Shown piece by piece: positions 1 to 9,252 of a stretch of DNA of 64,000 nucleotides. The position numbers were made by a program, and so were the translations under genes. The DNA lies in NCBI RefSeq assembly GCF_030867095.1, contig NC_081824.1, forward strand, positions 117,994,162 through 118,058,161. The letters are read 5' to 3'. The notes under the pieces were generated by a model. The model had not been told where the DNA came from, did not search any database, and was given only the letters and a program-made list of their open reading frames with translations. This DNA is from Alligator mississippiensis. Its lineage: Eukaryota > Chordata > Crocodylia > Alligatoridae. Within the stretch, counting starts at the first letter, position 1. Every line of letters starts with the position of its first letter.

Positions 1-577
1 TTAAGATATAGATTCAGGGCAGAATGTTAATTTCCTATTATGACATCAACCGATAAATTATCACTGATTAGCTTCTTTAGTGCAAGCAATTCTCCCAGCT
101 CTTGTTTATTCAAATGATGGCCATATTAGTGATTTTGATTCTATTTTGCCTCCTACAGAATGTTCACCTGGAATGTGTAGATACATACACTTACAAATTG
201 TTAGCACTGTATGTAATAGAATACATGTTTTATAAAGGGGTAACAATAATGTGGTTTTACAAGAATTGTCTAATGATTTCAGCCTCTCTAGACTGAAGGC
301 ACTCCTTGTTTGACTCATGGCCTCCCTCAGAAAATGCCAGGTCTTAGTCAAAAAATAAGTGATATAAGAATAACAAAGCAATTCTACTGTTGCGAAGAGC
401 TCAGAAAAGCTATGACAAGTCAGAATGTTTTTGATACTATGGATTCCTGTTTGAAATCTTTGGCTTTATCCTTGGGAGCAGAGAAAGGTAGTTAGCCATG
501 TTAGACTGAAGTCAGGCAGAAGGCAGGTTAGATTTGCATCTAATAGATTAACTAAATCAGAGATGCAGAACATAAGC
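1..577. other. AT-rich DNA with an old repeat fragment
   Basis: No gene is recognised. Positions about 305-480 share several blocks with the hAT-like element at 1111-1386: a CTCAGAAAATGCCAG block, and a later block around GGATT(T/C)CTG(C/T)TTGAAATC, in the same order. This stretch is therefore probably a degraded copy of that element, without recognisable ends. Confidence 0.5.
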
Positions 578-1034
578 CAGGGCTGTCCAACTTCTAAGCA
601 GCTGGGAACCAAATAACATGTGGGCCGTATCAGTGGGAGCCACGCTAGTGCAAGCGATAGACCCCCAAGCCAAAACCCCTTCACTGTACCATCTACTCAG
701 CATCTCTCCTACCCAACTGTACTGCCCGCTGTACTGCCACCATTGTACTGTGCACACTGGAGGTGCTACCCCTGGCACTGTGTGCAGCCCCCTCCTTGGC
801 TCCCTCGCTGCACTGTGCTGTTGGCTCCCCCGGCACCATAAGCTGTACCACCCTGCTCTGTGAGGCAGGAGCAGGAAGCAAAAGCTGAGGGAGCAAGGGT
901 GAGCCTAGCTATTATGGCTGCTGGAGCAGCTGGAGCAGCTGAATAAAAAGGATGGGGCTGGGTAGGAATCATGGCTGCATATTAACCCTTCAAGAGCTAC
1001 ATACAGCCCACAAACTGCTAGTTGCACAGTCCTG
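578..1034. mobile_element. hAT-like non-autonomous element with 8-bp target duplication
   Basis: The 5' end reads CAGGGCTGTCCAAC and the reverse complement of the 3' end reads CAGGACTGTGCAAC, a terminal inverted repeat of the hAT type (CAG start). The flanks are ACATAAGC (570-577) and GCATAAGC (1035-1042), matching at 7 of 8 positions, as expected for the 8-bp duplication hAT transposases make. The interior is GC-rich and codes for nothing recognisable; open frames here are chance frames. The element is non-autonomous and old. Confidence 0.7.
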
Positions 1035-1110
1035 GCATAAGCTTTTTCTAAGCAGTGAGCTTGCCTCATCAGATGCTGTGAAGAGACTGCAGAAAACAGA
1101 GCTTCTAAAT

Positions 1111-1386
1111 CAGAAGTCCTGAAACTTTTAAGACTTCAGACACCCCTCAGAAAATGCCAGCTCTTTGTTTACACTAATTTTTTTGGCTATAGAAAAATAA
1201 TAGAGCAAAAACCACAAAAGGTCAGCATATTTATAACACCATGGATTTCTGCTTGAAATCTCTGGGTTTATTTTATGAACCATGTTTGCACACCTAACAA
1301 TGCTAACATTGCATGGTATCCTGATGCACCCTTGAAAGGATTACAAGGCACCGCGGGTGCCACAGCACCCTGGTTGAGAATCACTG
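1111..1386. mobile_element. hAT-like non-autonomous element
   Basis: It begins CAGAAGTCCTGAAAC and ends GGTTGAGAATCACTG (reverse complement CAGTGATTCTCAACC), so the inverted ends are diverged but of the common hAT CAG-type. The flanks TTCTAAAT (1103-1110) and TTGTAAAT (1387-1394) agree at 7 of 8 bases. It lies just downstream (minus sense) of the Penelope-like endonuclease relic at 1527-1850. Confidence 0.65.
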
Positions 1387-1526
1387 TTGTAAATGAAAAG
1401 CAGTCATTAGAATACAAAGGGTAAGAAAGGTGGGGAGGAAAAAGATGAGGCATTGCTGAGAAAGCCAACGTAGGTAGGAGAGAGAAAAAGCAATTAACCC
1501 ATTGAGGGACATAAGGATTATAGAAG

Positions 1527-1850
1527 CTAATCCAGGGAATGGGATAAGAATCTGTAGTCTTGGCTTTGACCATATTTAACACAATCCAGTCTAAATGATT
1601 TCTTGTTCCACAATTTCCATTCCCTTTCCATTTCATTTCCACAGTTTCCATCACTGACAAAGTTTTGTTGTCTAAGAACTCTGATGTCAGCAATGGACTG
1701 TCCAGATAAGTTAAAGTGCTGTGCCATAGGTTTGTCTGTCTTTCTGGAATTGATGCCAAATCAGTGTTTGTACATGTAGGGATCGCCTCATTTGTCCCAT
1801 GTAGACAGCAGAGGGGCACTGTAAGCAAGTGATGCTGTCTGAATGTCATT
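1527..1850 (-). pseudogene. Penelope-like element GIY-YIG endonuclease C-terminus, decayed
   Basis: In minus-strand frames the sequence reads an approximate QCPSAVYMGQM, then FGINSRKTDKPMAQHF, then the open 66-residue piece that starts MAQHFNLSGQSIADIRVL and ends DYRFLSHSLD before a stop. Penelope-like retroelements encode a reverse transcriptase followed by a GIY-YIG nuclease; their typical layout is a CPxxxYxG segment, a run of basic residues, a 'KPVAxHFNxxGHS' block and a terminal 'GLNxDxGFLxHY' block, and this order is visible here. At least one frameshift separates the YMG part from the HFN part, and the classical GIY part is not clear. The reverse-transcriptase domain is not visible upstream. 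Assignment is by motif recognition only. Confidence 0.65.
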
Positions 1851-2634
1851 GATGGATGTTCAGGTACATGGACCTCAGATGTTATCATCTGTATTATTTG
1901 GTCCAGTGATGAAGCTGCCTGTGATGATGAGGGGCTACAGCTAGCACCAGAGCAAGGTCTGCTGCCTTGGTGAGAATAGGAGTTAGGTAGTTTGTTGCTG
2001 GAAAGATGTCATTTAAGCTTGACAACCCAAAGGCAGCCCCCTATGCCAACCTTGAGATGGTTGTCATTTTCCATAAGGGGTTAGAGGTAATTAATGATGT
2101 GTCTAAGGTGTTCAGGTTGGGGGGTGGTAGGTGACACCCAAAGGGATTTGGTTTTCCTTGTCTCAAGGTTGTTATTGTAGCAGGTCAGAGTCTGAGTCTG
2201 CCTCTGGTGATCTGAGTGGCTATACTTTTAGGACTGTATTATAATTATAGGAACCCCTCCTCCAGATCCTTAAGGTATGTGGCCCAGTCAGGAGCAGGAA
2301 TTCCTACTGTTACAGGGTGACATTGCGTTCTCATTGAGAACTGCTGCTTTACTCATGGTTAATCTTTTTTTTTTAAGGAAATAAAATTTAGTTTCACTAA
2401 ACATTAACATTTTAAAATATATATATATTGCTTTATCTTTCAACCTTGAATTTCTAGAGATTGGATAATTCAGTTAATTGCAAATTAGGTATGGAGACTT
2501 TCACTTTTACATTGTTGTCACGAGTGATTATTCCTTCTACCAGTGCCAGATTAATTTACCTCTAATGGGATACAGAGGATCTGGATTGTACAAAGGCCAG
2601 CTCTAGCTGAGAACAAAAGGAATAATGCTGCTTT
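1851..2634. other. Unassigned non-coding DNA
   Basis: No convincing gene, repeat end or inverted repeat was seen. The part next to 1850 could hold more of the Penelope-like element in an unrecognisable state. A short (TA) run lies near 2418-2430. Confidence 0.4.
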
Positions 2635-3476
2635 TCATAGATTTCATTGATTTCATAGACATTAGGGCTGGAAGGGACCTTGGAAGATCATCAAGTCCAG
2701 CCCCCCTGCCCAAGGGGCAGGAAGTCAGCTGTGGTCATAGGATCCCAGCAAGATAAGCATCTAAATTTCTCTTGAAGGCGTTCAATGCGGGTACTTGAAC
2801 CACCTCCGATGGCAGGCTATTCCAGACCTTGGGGGCTCGGACAGTAAAGAAAGTCTTCCTTATGTCCAGCCTGAAAGGGTCTTGCTGGAGTTTATAACCA
2901 TTCGACCTTGTCATCCCTTGGGGCACTCTGGTGAACAGTCATTCCCCCAGATCCTGGTGAACACCCCTGATAAACTTATAGGTGGCCAACAGATCGCCCC
3001 TGAGACTGCACTTTTCCAGGCTACAAGAGCCCCATAGCTCTCAGCCTGTCATCATAAGGTCTGTCTTCCCGACCTCTGATCATACGCGTGGCTCTTCTCT
3101 GGACTCTCTCAAGCTTCTCTACCTCCTTTTTGAATTGTGGAGCCCCAAACTGGACACAGTACTCCAGCTGCAGCCTCACCAATGCCGAGTACAACAGAAG
3201 AATGACATCCTGGGATTTACTTGAGAAGCACCTATGGATGCAAGCCAGCGTTTTGCTTGCTTTACTAGCCGCAGCATCACATTGAAGGCTCATGTTCATC
3301 TTGTGGTCAGTCATGACCCCCAAGTCCTTTCATCCGTAACGCTAGTCAGTGAAGCACTGCTGAGCCTATAAGGATGCTGCAGGTTTTTCCTCCCAAGGTG
3401 GAGAACCATTGCAATTTTCAGTGTTAAACAGCATCAGGTTCTCATCCGCCCATTTCCTGAGCCTGTCAAGGTCAGC

Positions 3477-3845
3477 CTAGATCGCCCCCGTGTCCTCAGG
3501 TGTGGATGCTTTACCCCAGAGTTTGGTATCGTCGGCGAACTTGGCCAGTCCACTTCTGACTCCAGTGTCCACATCGTTAATGAAGATGTTGAACAATACA
3601 GGTCCAAGGACAGAGCCTTGGGGGACCCCACTGGTCACAGGGCACCATGACAATTGACTTCCATCAACCACCACCCTCTGGGTCCGACCATGGAGCCAAT
3701 TCCCCAGCCAGCAGATCGTGGTGGACCCGAGGCCACAGTTGGCCAGTTTTGCCAAGAGGTAATCATGGGAAAGCAGATCGAAGGCTTTTTTGAAGTCAAG
3801 ATATATGACATCAATCTCCTCTCCCTTGTCCAGGTGATAGGTCAC
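3477..3845 (-). pseudogene. CR1 reverse transcriptase palm fragment
   Basis: This 122-residue frame holds the catalytic palm of a CR1 reverse transcriptase. [11 protein letters not shown] carries the first catalytic aspartate, [20 protein letters not shown] is the conserved PQG block, and [10 protein letters not shown] carries the paired catalytic aspartates. These residues are intact, although the surrounding ORF is frameshifted at both ends. The enzyme would reverse-transcribe the element's RNA at a nicked chromosomal target. It is a fragment of the CR1 at 2635-4275. Confidence 0.85.
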
Positions 3846-3851
3846 CTGGGC

Positions 3852-4272
3852 CTAGAAGGAAATTAGATTGGTCAAGCAAGATCTACCCGCAACAGACTCA
3901 TGCTGGGTATCCCTCAGGATATTGCTGTCAGCTAGTCTGTTAAGGATGGTCTCCTTGATAATCTTTTCCAAGACCTTGCCCAGGATAGAGGTCAGGCTGA
4001 TGAGCCTGTAATTTGCCAGATCCACTTTCCTCCCTTTCTTGAAGATAGGCACCACATTGGCCTTCTTCCAATCTTTGGGCACTACACCAGAGCACCAGCA
4101 GTTCTCGAAGATCGGTGCCAGGGGTTGGGCTATGATGCTAGCCAGCTCCCTGAGTACCCTGTGGTATAGATTGTCAGGGCCAGCTGACCTGAAGGTGTCC
4201 AGCCTCTCAAGGTGTTCCTTGATGAGGTCAGCATTGATGGAAGGCAGGGAATCTCCCTCACCCAGGCCTCCC
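3852..4272 (-). pseudogene. CR1 reverse transcriptase fingers fragment
   Basis: The minus-strand frame includes ERLDTFRSAGPDNLYHRVL, KDWKKANVVPIFKKGRKVDL, YRLISLTSILGKVLEKII and a RSCLTNLISF block, the usual N-terminal finger motifs of CR1 reverse transcriptase. The Q before the HGF-type block is altered (QHESVAGRS). The annotated frame continues past 4275 into non-CR1 sequence, so those upstream residues are not part of the element. Confidence 0.8.
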
Positions 4273-4275
4273 TGT

Positions 4276-4631
4276 CCCATAATGGGCATGGGTGTCCCAT
4301 GGGACTGATGAAAGACCAACACAAAGTACCCATTTAATAAGATGGCTTTTCCCCAGGGAACAAGGGAGTAGGAAAGAGAAAGTGAGCTGCCCAAGGAGAA
4401 CAATTACAGAAAGCTTCTGCAGGGAGGAGCTGGCAGAGTGGATATTATGTAGAAGTCTGGAAATCTATCATTTGGGCAGATAAGCAAGAGTGATGAGAAT
4501 TCAGGACTGACAGAGGATGACAAGCCATGCAAAACTTTGGCATGATAATAGAAAACCTTATGTTAGAAGTATGCTGAACTGTTTATAAGCCATTCTGAAG
4601 CTTGATTAGAATGTAAAAATGTTGACAGAGT
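4276..4631. other. Unassigned DNA between CR1 and the LTR element
   Basis: No recognisable gene or repeat structure. This is probably the host flank of the LTR element that starts at 4632 or an unrecognised part of it. Confidence 0.35.
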
Positions 4632-4770
4632 TGTGGAGTGATCATAGAGTCCCGGTCCTCCACAACCACTAGAGAAGACTAGAAAACAAGGAGAATATAG
4701 GTAGACAGTAGGTCAGAGAGCCCCCTGCAGGGGAGCAAGAGTACAACCCACACTGACTGCATGTGTCCAC
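4632..4770 (+). mobile_element. LTR-like segment A of a gypsy-type element
   Basis: The start TGTGGAGTGATCATAG and the following blocks (CTCCACA, CCACTAGAG, GAGAGCCC, TGCAGGGG) match in order the segment starting at 8248. The copies are clearly diverged. It joins almost directly to integrase-like sequence, with no gag, protease, RT or RNase H between, so the element has a large internal deletion or the copy is recombinant. Confidence 0.55.
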
Positions 4771-5219
4771 ATGGCAGGTGGTCTGCTTCTTAAAGGAAGA
4801 CTCATTGTGATCCCCCAGTTGCTTCAGGAAGAGATGCTTTCAAAGATCCACAAGGGACCCCAGGGCATACAAAAATTCAGGGAAAGAGCACAGTGATCTA
4901 TCTGGTGGCTTGGGATGAGTAAGCAAATTCACATTTTAATTTTAGTTTCAAATTTTAATTCTGGGATGATGGGATGTAACAAAGAAAAAAGACTTTCCCT
5001 AGAGGCATTCACTTCTACAAAGACACTGGGTAGACTTCAGCAGAAGGTAGCAACGTATTTGTTTTTCTGGAAAGGACACACATATGTCATTGCATTTGAT
5101 TATTTTTTCAGATATATTGACTTGGCTCTAGTTAACATAGACCTCACTGGCAAAGGTCATCCAAAAGTTCAAGACCAAATTTGCAAGATATGGAGTTCCC
5201 GAAATCATCATATCAGACA
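4771..5219 (+). pseudogene. Gypsy-type integrase relic, N-terminal and core part
   Basis: Translation gives a GLLLKGRLIVIPQLLQEE start, a degraded zinc-binding region (KIHKGPQGIQKF, then WWLGMSKQI), and a core starting near LFFWKGHTYVIAFDYFFRYI and ending near VPEIIISD in another frame. Ty3/gypsy integrases have an HHCC zinc domain followed by a D,D-35-E core. Here the position usually holding the first catalytic aspartate reads as tyrosine (ATYLFFW), and zinc ligands are lost. A stop and frameshifts interrupt it. It is cut at the ISDNG motif by the insertion at 5220-5502 and resumes after it. Confidence 0.7.
5208..5219. repeat. Target-site duplication, left copy
   Basis: TCATATCAGACA occurs here and again, identical, at 5503-5514, on either side of the Penelope-like insertion. 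It is part of the integrase ISDN(G) codons, which proves that the integrase was continuous before the insertion. Confidence 0.85.
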
Positions 5220-5502
5220 CTAGGCAGACAAGGTTCTTTGGGTAAATCTGATATCTTTTATTAGATCAACTCAAATAGTTGGAAAAATTCTTCTTAGCAA
5301 GCTTTCGGGTTTAAATACTCTTTGTCAGGGAGAGGAAATAATCTGCAGATGCTTCCTAAGCCTGATGAAAGCTATATAAACTGAAAGCTTGCTCAGAAGA
5401 ATTTTTCCAGCTATTTGAGTTGGTCTAATAAAAGATATCATATTTACCCGAAGAACCTTGTCTGCCTATGTCCTTAGACCAACACTGCTACAACCTACAG
5501 CC
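5220..5502. mobile_element. Penelope-like terminal-repeat pair in inverted orientation
   Basis: The left part (about 5222-5329) is nearly the reverse complement of the right part (about 5361-5468): both end outward in GAACCTTGTCTGCCTA and inward in a CCTGA(T/C)(G/A)AA core, sharing CGAAAGCTTGC-like and GGTCTAATAAAAGATATCA blocks. A unique tail with GACCAACACTGCTACAACCT follows at 5475-5502. The whole 283-bp unit is bounded by identical 12-bp duplications. Penelope-like elements carry such terminal repeats and often have inverted pairs; the family name is inferred from that and from the nearby GIY-YIG relic, not from a search. Confidence 0.6.
5362..5386 (+). ncRNA. Degenerate hammerhead-ribozyme-like core
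   Basis: CTGATGA (5362-5368) is followed 14 nt later by GAAA (5383-5386), the spacing of the hammerhead core around its stem II. Here stem II would be only about two pairs (AG/CT), so activity is doubtful. The opposite-strand copy at 5322-5328 reads CTGACAA and is mutated in the core. Confidence 0.3.
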
Positions 5503-5644
5503 TCATATCAGACAATGGAACTCAGTTTACTTCTTATTTATTCTTACAGTTTGCAGACAACTTTGATTCTTATGTGCTATGTACTAGCAGTTCTCACTAG
5601 CCCCAGAGCAACAAAAGTCATACAGGAAGTGGAAGCAGGGGGTA
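5503..5644 (+). pseudogene. Gypsy-type integrase relic, middle part
   Basis: The frame resumes after the Penelope-like insertion with ISDNGTQFTSYLFLQFADNF, the block with the second catalytic aspartate. It continues to a PQSN block and, after a frameshift, an EVEAG-like segment corresponding to the region of the catalytic glutamate (usually xVERAV). It is cut near 5645 by the CR1 at 5645-7531, and the reading continues after that CR1. Confidence 0.65.
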
Positions 5645-5966
5645 GCTAGCAAGAAGTAATACACTTCTTTGGCCCGCACCTGCAGGGAGTCGGTCAGGAG
5701 GCAACTCTAGAACTCAGGCTAGCATCAGGAATTAAGGACAATAAAAAGTCCTTCTTTAGGTACATTGAAAGCAAAAAGAGGGTGCAGGGTAGCATAGGAC
5801 CCATACAGGATGGGCAGGGGGGCTTAGTGACAAATAACAAGGACAAGGCAGAGCTCTTCAATGAGTTTTTTGCCTCTGTCTTCATAAATGGAAATCTAGA
5901 CGAACCCTCAACATACATCATGGTACCAACAAAGGGAACATCAGCCAACCAACGGTCAGTGTCGAC

Positions 5967-6485
5967 ATGGTAAAAAGACACTTGGAGGGACTGGATGTAT
6001 TCAGATCACTGGGACCAGAGGGATTCCACTCATGGGTAATGAAGGAATTAGCGGGGATCATAGCTGATCCACTGGCCAGGATATATGAGCGCCCCTGGTG
6101 CTCGGGTCAGGTTCCGGAGGACTGGAAGAGGGCTAACATCGTCCCAATCTTTAAGAAGGGGAGGAAGGAGGACCTGGGGAACTATAGACCAGTCAGCCTT
6201 ACCTCTGTCCCTGGGAAAATCCTAGAAAAAATTATCAAGGAGCACATCTGTGGGAGCCCGTTGGCTAATGTGGTGCAGAGGGATAACCAACATGGGGTTT
6301 TAGCAGGCAGGTCCTGCCTGACTAACCTAGTTTCTTTTTATGACAAGGCCACCAATTGTTTAGATGCAGGAGTCGAGGTGGATGTTATCTATCTGGACTT
6401 CAAGAAGATCTTTGACAAGATATCCCATACCATCCTTATAAATAAACTGAGGGGATTTGCCTTGGATGATTACGCAGTAGACTAG
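5967..6485 (+). pseudogene. CR1 reverse transcriptase, fingers and first palm motif
   Basis: This 172-residue frame contains [71 protein letters not shown] and [16 protein letters not shown] with the first catalytic aspartate. It ends at an in-frame TAG just before the WVANWL region. It belongs to the CR1 at 5645-7531. Confidence 0.85.
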
Positions 6486-6524
6486 GTAGCAAATTGGCTT
6501 AAGGGTCACACTCATAAGGCAGTA

Positions 6525-6896
6525 GTGGATGGGTTGGTGTCAACCTGGAAAGATGTGGGCAGTGCAGCCCCTCAGAGCTCAGTTCTGGGACTGGTGCTGT
6601 TCAACATCTTCATCAGTGATCTGAACGAGGGGGTGGGAAGCACCCTGTTAAAATTCACAGACAACACAAAATTATGGGGTGCAGCTAACACCCTGGAGAC
6701 AAGGAGCCAGATCCAGGCTGACCTAGACAGGTTGGGGAAGTGGGCAGAGAGCAACAGGATGCAGTTCAATAAGGGCAAGTGTAAGGTGCTACATCTAGGG
6801 AGAAAAAACTGCCATCATACCTACAGGCTGGGGGCAACCTTCTCAGCTCCACTGAGGCAGCAAAAGATCTTAGAGTCACTGTTGACTCTGGGATGA
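6525..6896 (+). pseudogene. CR1 reverse transcriptase, PQG and FADD region, inactivated
   Basis: It continues the preceding frame after a stop: SSVLGLVLFNIFISDLNEGV replaces the usual PQGSVLGP form, and KFTDNTKLWG replaces [10 protein letters not shown]. The second aspartate of the catalytic pair is therefore changed to asparagine and the alanine to threonine. It ends in a frameshift near 6896. Confidence 0.85.
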
Positions 6897-7001
6897 ACAT
6901 GAGTCGCTAATGTGATGAAGCAGTTGGCAGAGCCAGTTGCACCTTGTCATGCATCCGTAGGTGCTTCACAAACAGGTCCAGGGAAGTGATTCTCCCCTTC
7001 T

Positions 7002-7430
7002 ATGTGGCACTGGTCAGACCGCAGCTGGAGTACGGTGTCCAGTTCGGACAACCTGGAGAGGGTCCAAAGAAGAGCCACTCATCTGATTAGAGGCCTGAAG
7101 GGAAGGCCCTACAAGGAAAGGCTAAGGGACCTTAACCTCTTTAGCCTCTCCAAGAGAAGGCTGAGAGGGGACCTTGTGGCGACATACAAATTCATGAGGG
7201 GAGAGCAACATGAAGTAGGTGACAATCTGTTCACCAGGGCACCCCCTGGAATGACAAGGAACAATGGCCATAAGCTACTAGAGAGAAGGTTCAGGCTGGA
7301 CATTAGGAAAAAGTTCTTCACGGTCAGGGTCACCAGAATCTTCAGTAGGCTCCCAAGGGACGTGGTGCTTGCCCCATCCTTGGGGGTTTTCAAGAGGAGA
7401 CTGGACAGGCACCTGGCTGGGATCACATGA
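7002..7430 (+). pseudogene. CR1 ORF2 C-terminal segment
   Basis: The frame has LERVQRRATHLIRGLKGRPY, LNLFSLSKRRLRGDLVATYK, a RAPPGMTRNNGHKLLERRF block and the terminal LDRHLAGIT, the standard CR1 carboxyl end. A stretch between LEY and NLERV present in the better copy at 14163-15320 is missing (about ten residues). Confidence 0.85.
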
Positions 7431-7531
7431 CCCCAGGGTTGGTGACTCTTTTCTTGCCTGCCAGGGGCAGGGGGCCAGACTAGATAGCCCACTGAGGTCC
7501 CTTCTGACTCTGTGAATCTATGAATCTATAA

Positions 7532-7970
7532 CAAAGAAGCTTAAAAAGCCATACAGACTCTACATAAATCCAGATATCCATATCTTGCACTCCTGACATA
7601 CCAGTCTACAGTACTTACATCAGGACCCTCTCCAGCTGAACTGCTCATGGGAAAATGACTTAGGACACCATTAGCTATGGCACTGATGTAACTTAAACCT
7701 AAATGGCCTAACTTGAAAAAAATTAAGGAATGAAACGCTGAAGTGAAATGTCAACAGTAAAATAAAATTCAATACTGGACATAGAGAAAAACTACAACCA
7801 GCACTGCTGCCAGGGGTCTAAATTTCGTTTAAAAGATCCCAAACACTTTTAACTGTTCAAAATATAGCAGACACTTCTAGATCCTACTTAACAGAGACTC
7901 CAAAATATCTTGTCTGGTAAAATATAGTTCATTTTCAATATTTTCCCCTTCCACAAAAAGAGGATCAGAC
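7532..7970 (+). pseudogene. Gypsy-type integrase relic, C-terminal part
   Basis: Immediately after the CR1 tail the sequence reads TKKLKKPYR-like codons, then a GPSPAELLMGK block, LKPKWPNLKKIKE, and near 7890 RSYLTETPKYLVW followed by NIVHFQ. These match the order of the conserved C-terminal part of vertebrate gypsy-type pol, where a 'TGPSPAELLMGR' block and a terminal 'RSYxVETPxGxxRRNRxHL' block are usual. Several stops interrupt it. It shows that the CR1 split one integrase gene. Confidence 0.65.
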
Positions 7971-8234
7971 AATGACATGGAGAGAGTCAGGAAATGAAAA
8001 CGAATCCGCTCCTTAAGGAAGTCTGCATAACAGCCCAGTTAGGGAGGGAAGCTCTACAGAAATTAGAACGTGATCAGGAAGACCAAACTGACTTCCTCAG
8101 AGGCTTGACCTTTAAACATTCATTTATAGTTACATACGTATATATTGTTAAGTTGGTTTAGCAATGTAAATAGATTTGAGAGAGGTTTATTGTTAATCAT
8201 TTACAATGAGCTGTATTCTAATCTTTTTCTTTGT

Positions 8235-8247
8235 AAAGAAAGGGAGA
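8235..8247 (+). other. Polypurine tract
   Basis: AAAGAAAGGGAGA directly precedes the TGTGGAG start of the right LTR-like segment, the expected place for the plus-strand primer of an LTR retroelement. Confidence 0.6.
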
Positions 8248-8461
8248 TGTGGAGAGATCATAGTCCTGGTACTCCACACCCACTAGAGGGGCCCAGAAGG
8301 CTGTACTTGGGAAACAGTAATAGAGATTGGAGAGCCCTGCAGGGGGGTGAACCCACATTATGGCTGCACATCTCCTTCTCCCTCACACTGAAACAGTTTT
8401 TGTGGAATATGGAGAAAGGACACTGAGGCCAGGGACTTGTATACTAAGTTCTAGTACAACA
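8248..8461 (+). mobile_element. 3' LTR-like segment B of the gypsy-type element
   Basis: It starts TGTGGAGAGATCATAG right after the polypurine tract and is related to segment A (4632-4770). A TACAACA end near 8461 would give a short LTR of about 214 bp; this end is uncertain. No clear flanking duplication was found. Confidence 0.55.
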
Positions 8462-8997
8462 GTGTGTTCAAGGGTGAAAAGAAGGTGACTTGCTCATCAT
8501 TTACATCCACTTTTGAAATGTCAAACAATGTCCTTTGACCCTCTTTGACAAAGCCATGGGTGTAAATTTTGGTTATCATATTATTCTAGGCATAATTGCA
8601 CCATCTAATATTTAAAAATAAACAAGTTCAGAATTTCCATATCCAGTTAACCAATGCGCATTGCAAACTCTGATCATATTATTTTTGGCAATGAGAGAGT
8701 AATGCAGACTGCTACTTTCACAAGGGATTGGCTGTGAACTCTGTTTATCCTTATTATGTAGTTGAGTAATCTTTCAGCATCATTGTGTTCATCCTCTTCT
8801 GTCTGTCAGCAGAGACCACATGCTTGCTTTTGCCTTTTATCTGGATCATGTTTAGCCTGATTATGTATCTCACTGATTAAACAGTTTGCCTTTAGGATTA
8901 AAGGCCAAAAACACCAGAAAGACTTAAGAGGGTGTATAAACATATAGCAGAGGGAATCAGCTGATGTGATTGCAGAGCCACTGGCCATTATTTTTTT
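8462..8997. other. AT-rich DNA, nothing recognised
   Basis: No repeat ends, inverted repeats or coding signal seen. Probably host DNA, or a decayed sequence. Confidence 0.35.
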
Positions 8998-9252
8998 TTA
9001 ACTTGTGGTGATCGGGGGAGGTCCCGGATGTTTGGAAAAGGGCAAGTATAGTGCCCATCTTTAAGAAATGGAAGAAGGAGGAGCCAGGGAACTACAGACC
9101 AGTCAGCCTCACCTCAGTTCCTGGAAAAATCATGGAGTAGATCTGCAAAGAATCCATTTTGAAGCACTTGGAGGAGGAGAAGGTGATTAGAAACAGTCAG
9201 CATGGATTCACCAAGGGCAAGTCACATCTGACCAACCTAATTGCCTTCTATA
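8998..9252 (+). mobile_element. CR1 LINE fragment truncated at both ends
   Basis: The translated pieces [55 protein letters not shown] correspond to the finger region of a CR1 reverse transcriptase of a different subfamily from the others. It ends abruptly where a GC-rich non-autonomous element starts (GCCTCATCCAGACGAGC), so the 3' part is missing from here. Confidence 0.8.

Larger units (their letters stand above)
2635..4275 (-). mobile_element. CR1 LINE, 5'-truncated, minus strand
   Basis: Read on the minus strand, this is the 3' two-thirds of a CR1 ORF2 followed by the usual short 3' UTR and the TTTCATAG/ATTTCAT octamer-like tail at 2635-2662. The order runs from the linker LPSINADLIKEHLERL (near 4250), through the palm motifs (3477-3845) and the thumb/connection segment (3021-3323), to the terminal segment ending FKRNLDAYLAGIL (2735-2926). 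The frame is broken between each block by indels, so it cannot encode an active enzyme. The 5' truncation near 4275 is typical of target-primed reverse transcription. Confidence 0.9.
5645..7531 (+). mobile_element. CR1 LINE, long 5'-truncated copy inside the gypsy-type integrase
   Basis: The copy covers the end of the linker after the endonuclease (ELFNEFFASVF near 5850), nearly the whole reverse transcriptase, the C-terminal segment and the 3' tail TGAATCTATGAATCTAT. Open pieces lie at 5782-5973, 5967-6485, 6525-6896 and 7002-7430, separated by stops and indels. The 3' end is immediately followed by integrase codons, and no clear target duplication is visible, as usual for CR1. The YxDD-type box reads FTDN instead of FADD, so the copy was dead apart from the frameshifts. 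Confidence 0.9.

Noticed and set aside
1268..1888. 206-codon minus-strand open frame
   Set aside because: It runs through the hAT-like element and out of phase with the Penelope-like relic; only part of the region is coding-derived, and in another frame. Not a host gene.
5694..5981. Minus-strand open frames overlapping CR1 (here and at 6572-6778, 7109-7492, 14375-14683)
   Set aside because: Antisense shadows of the CR1 polyprotein with no independent evidence.
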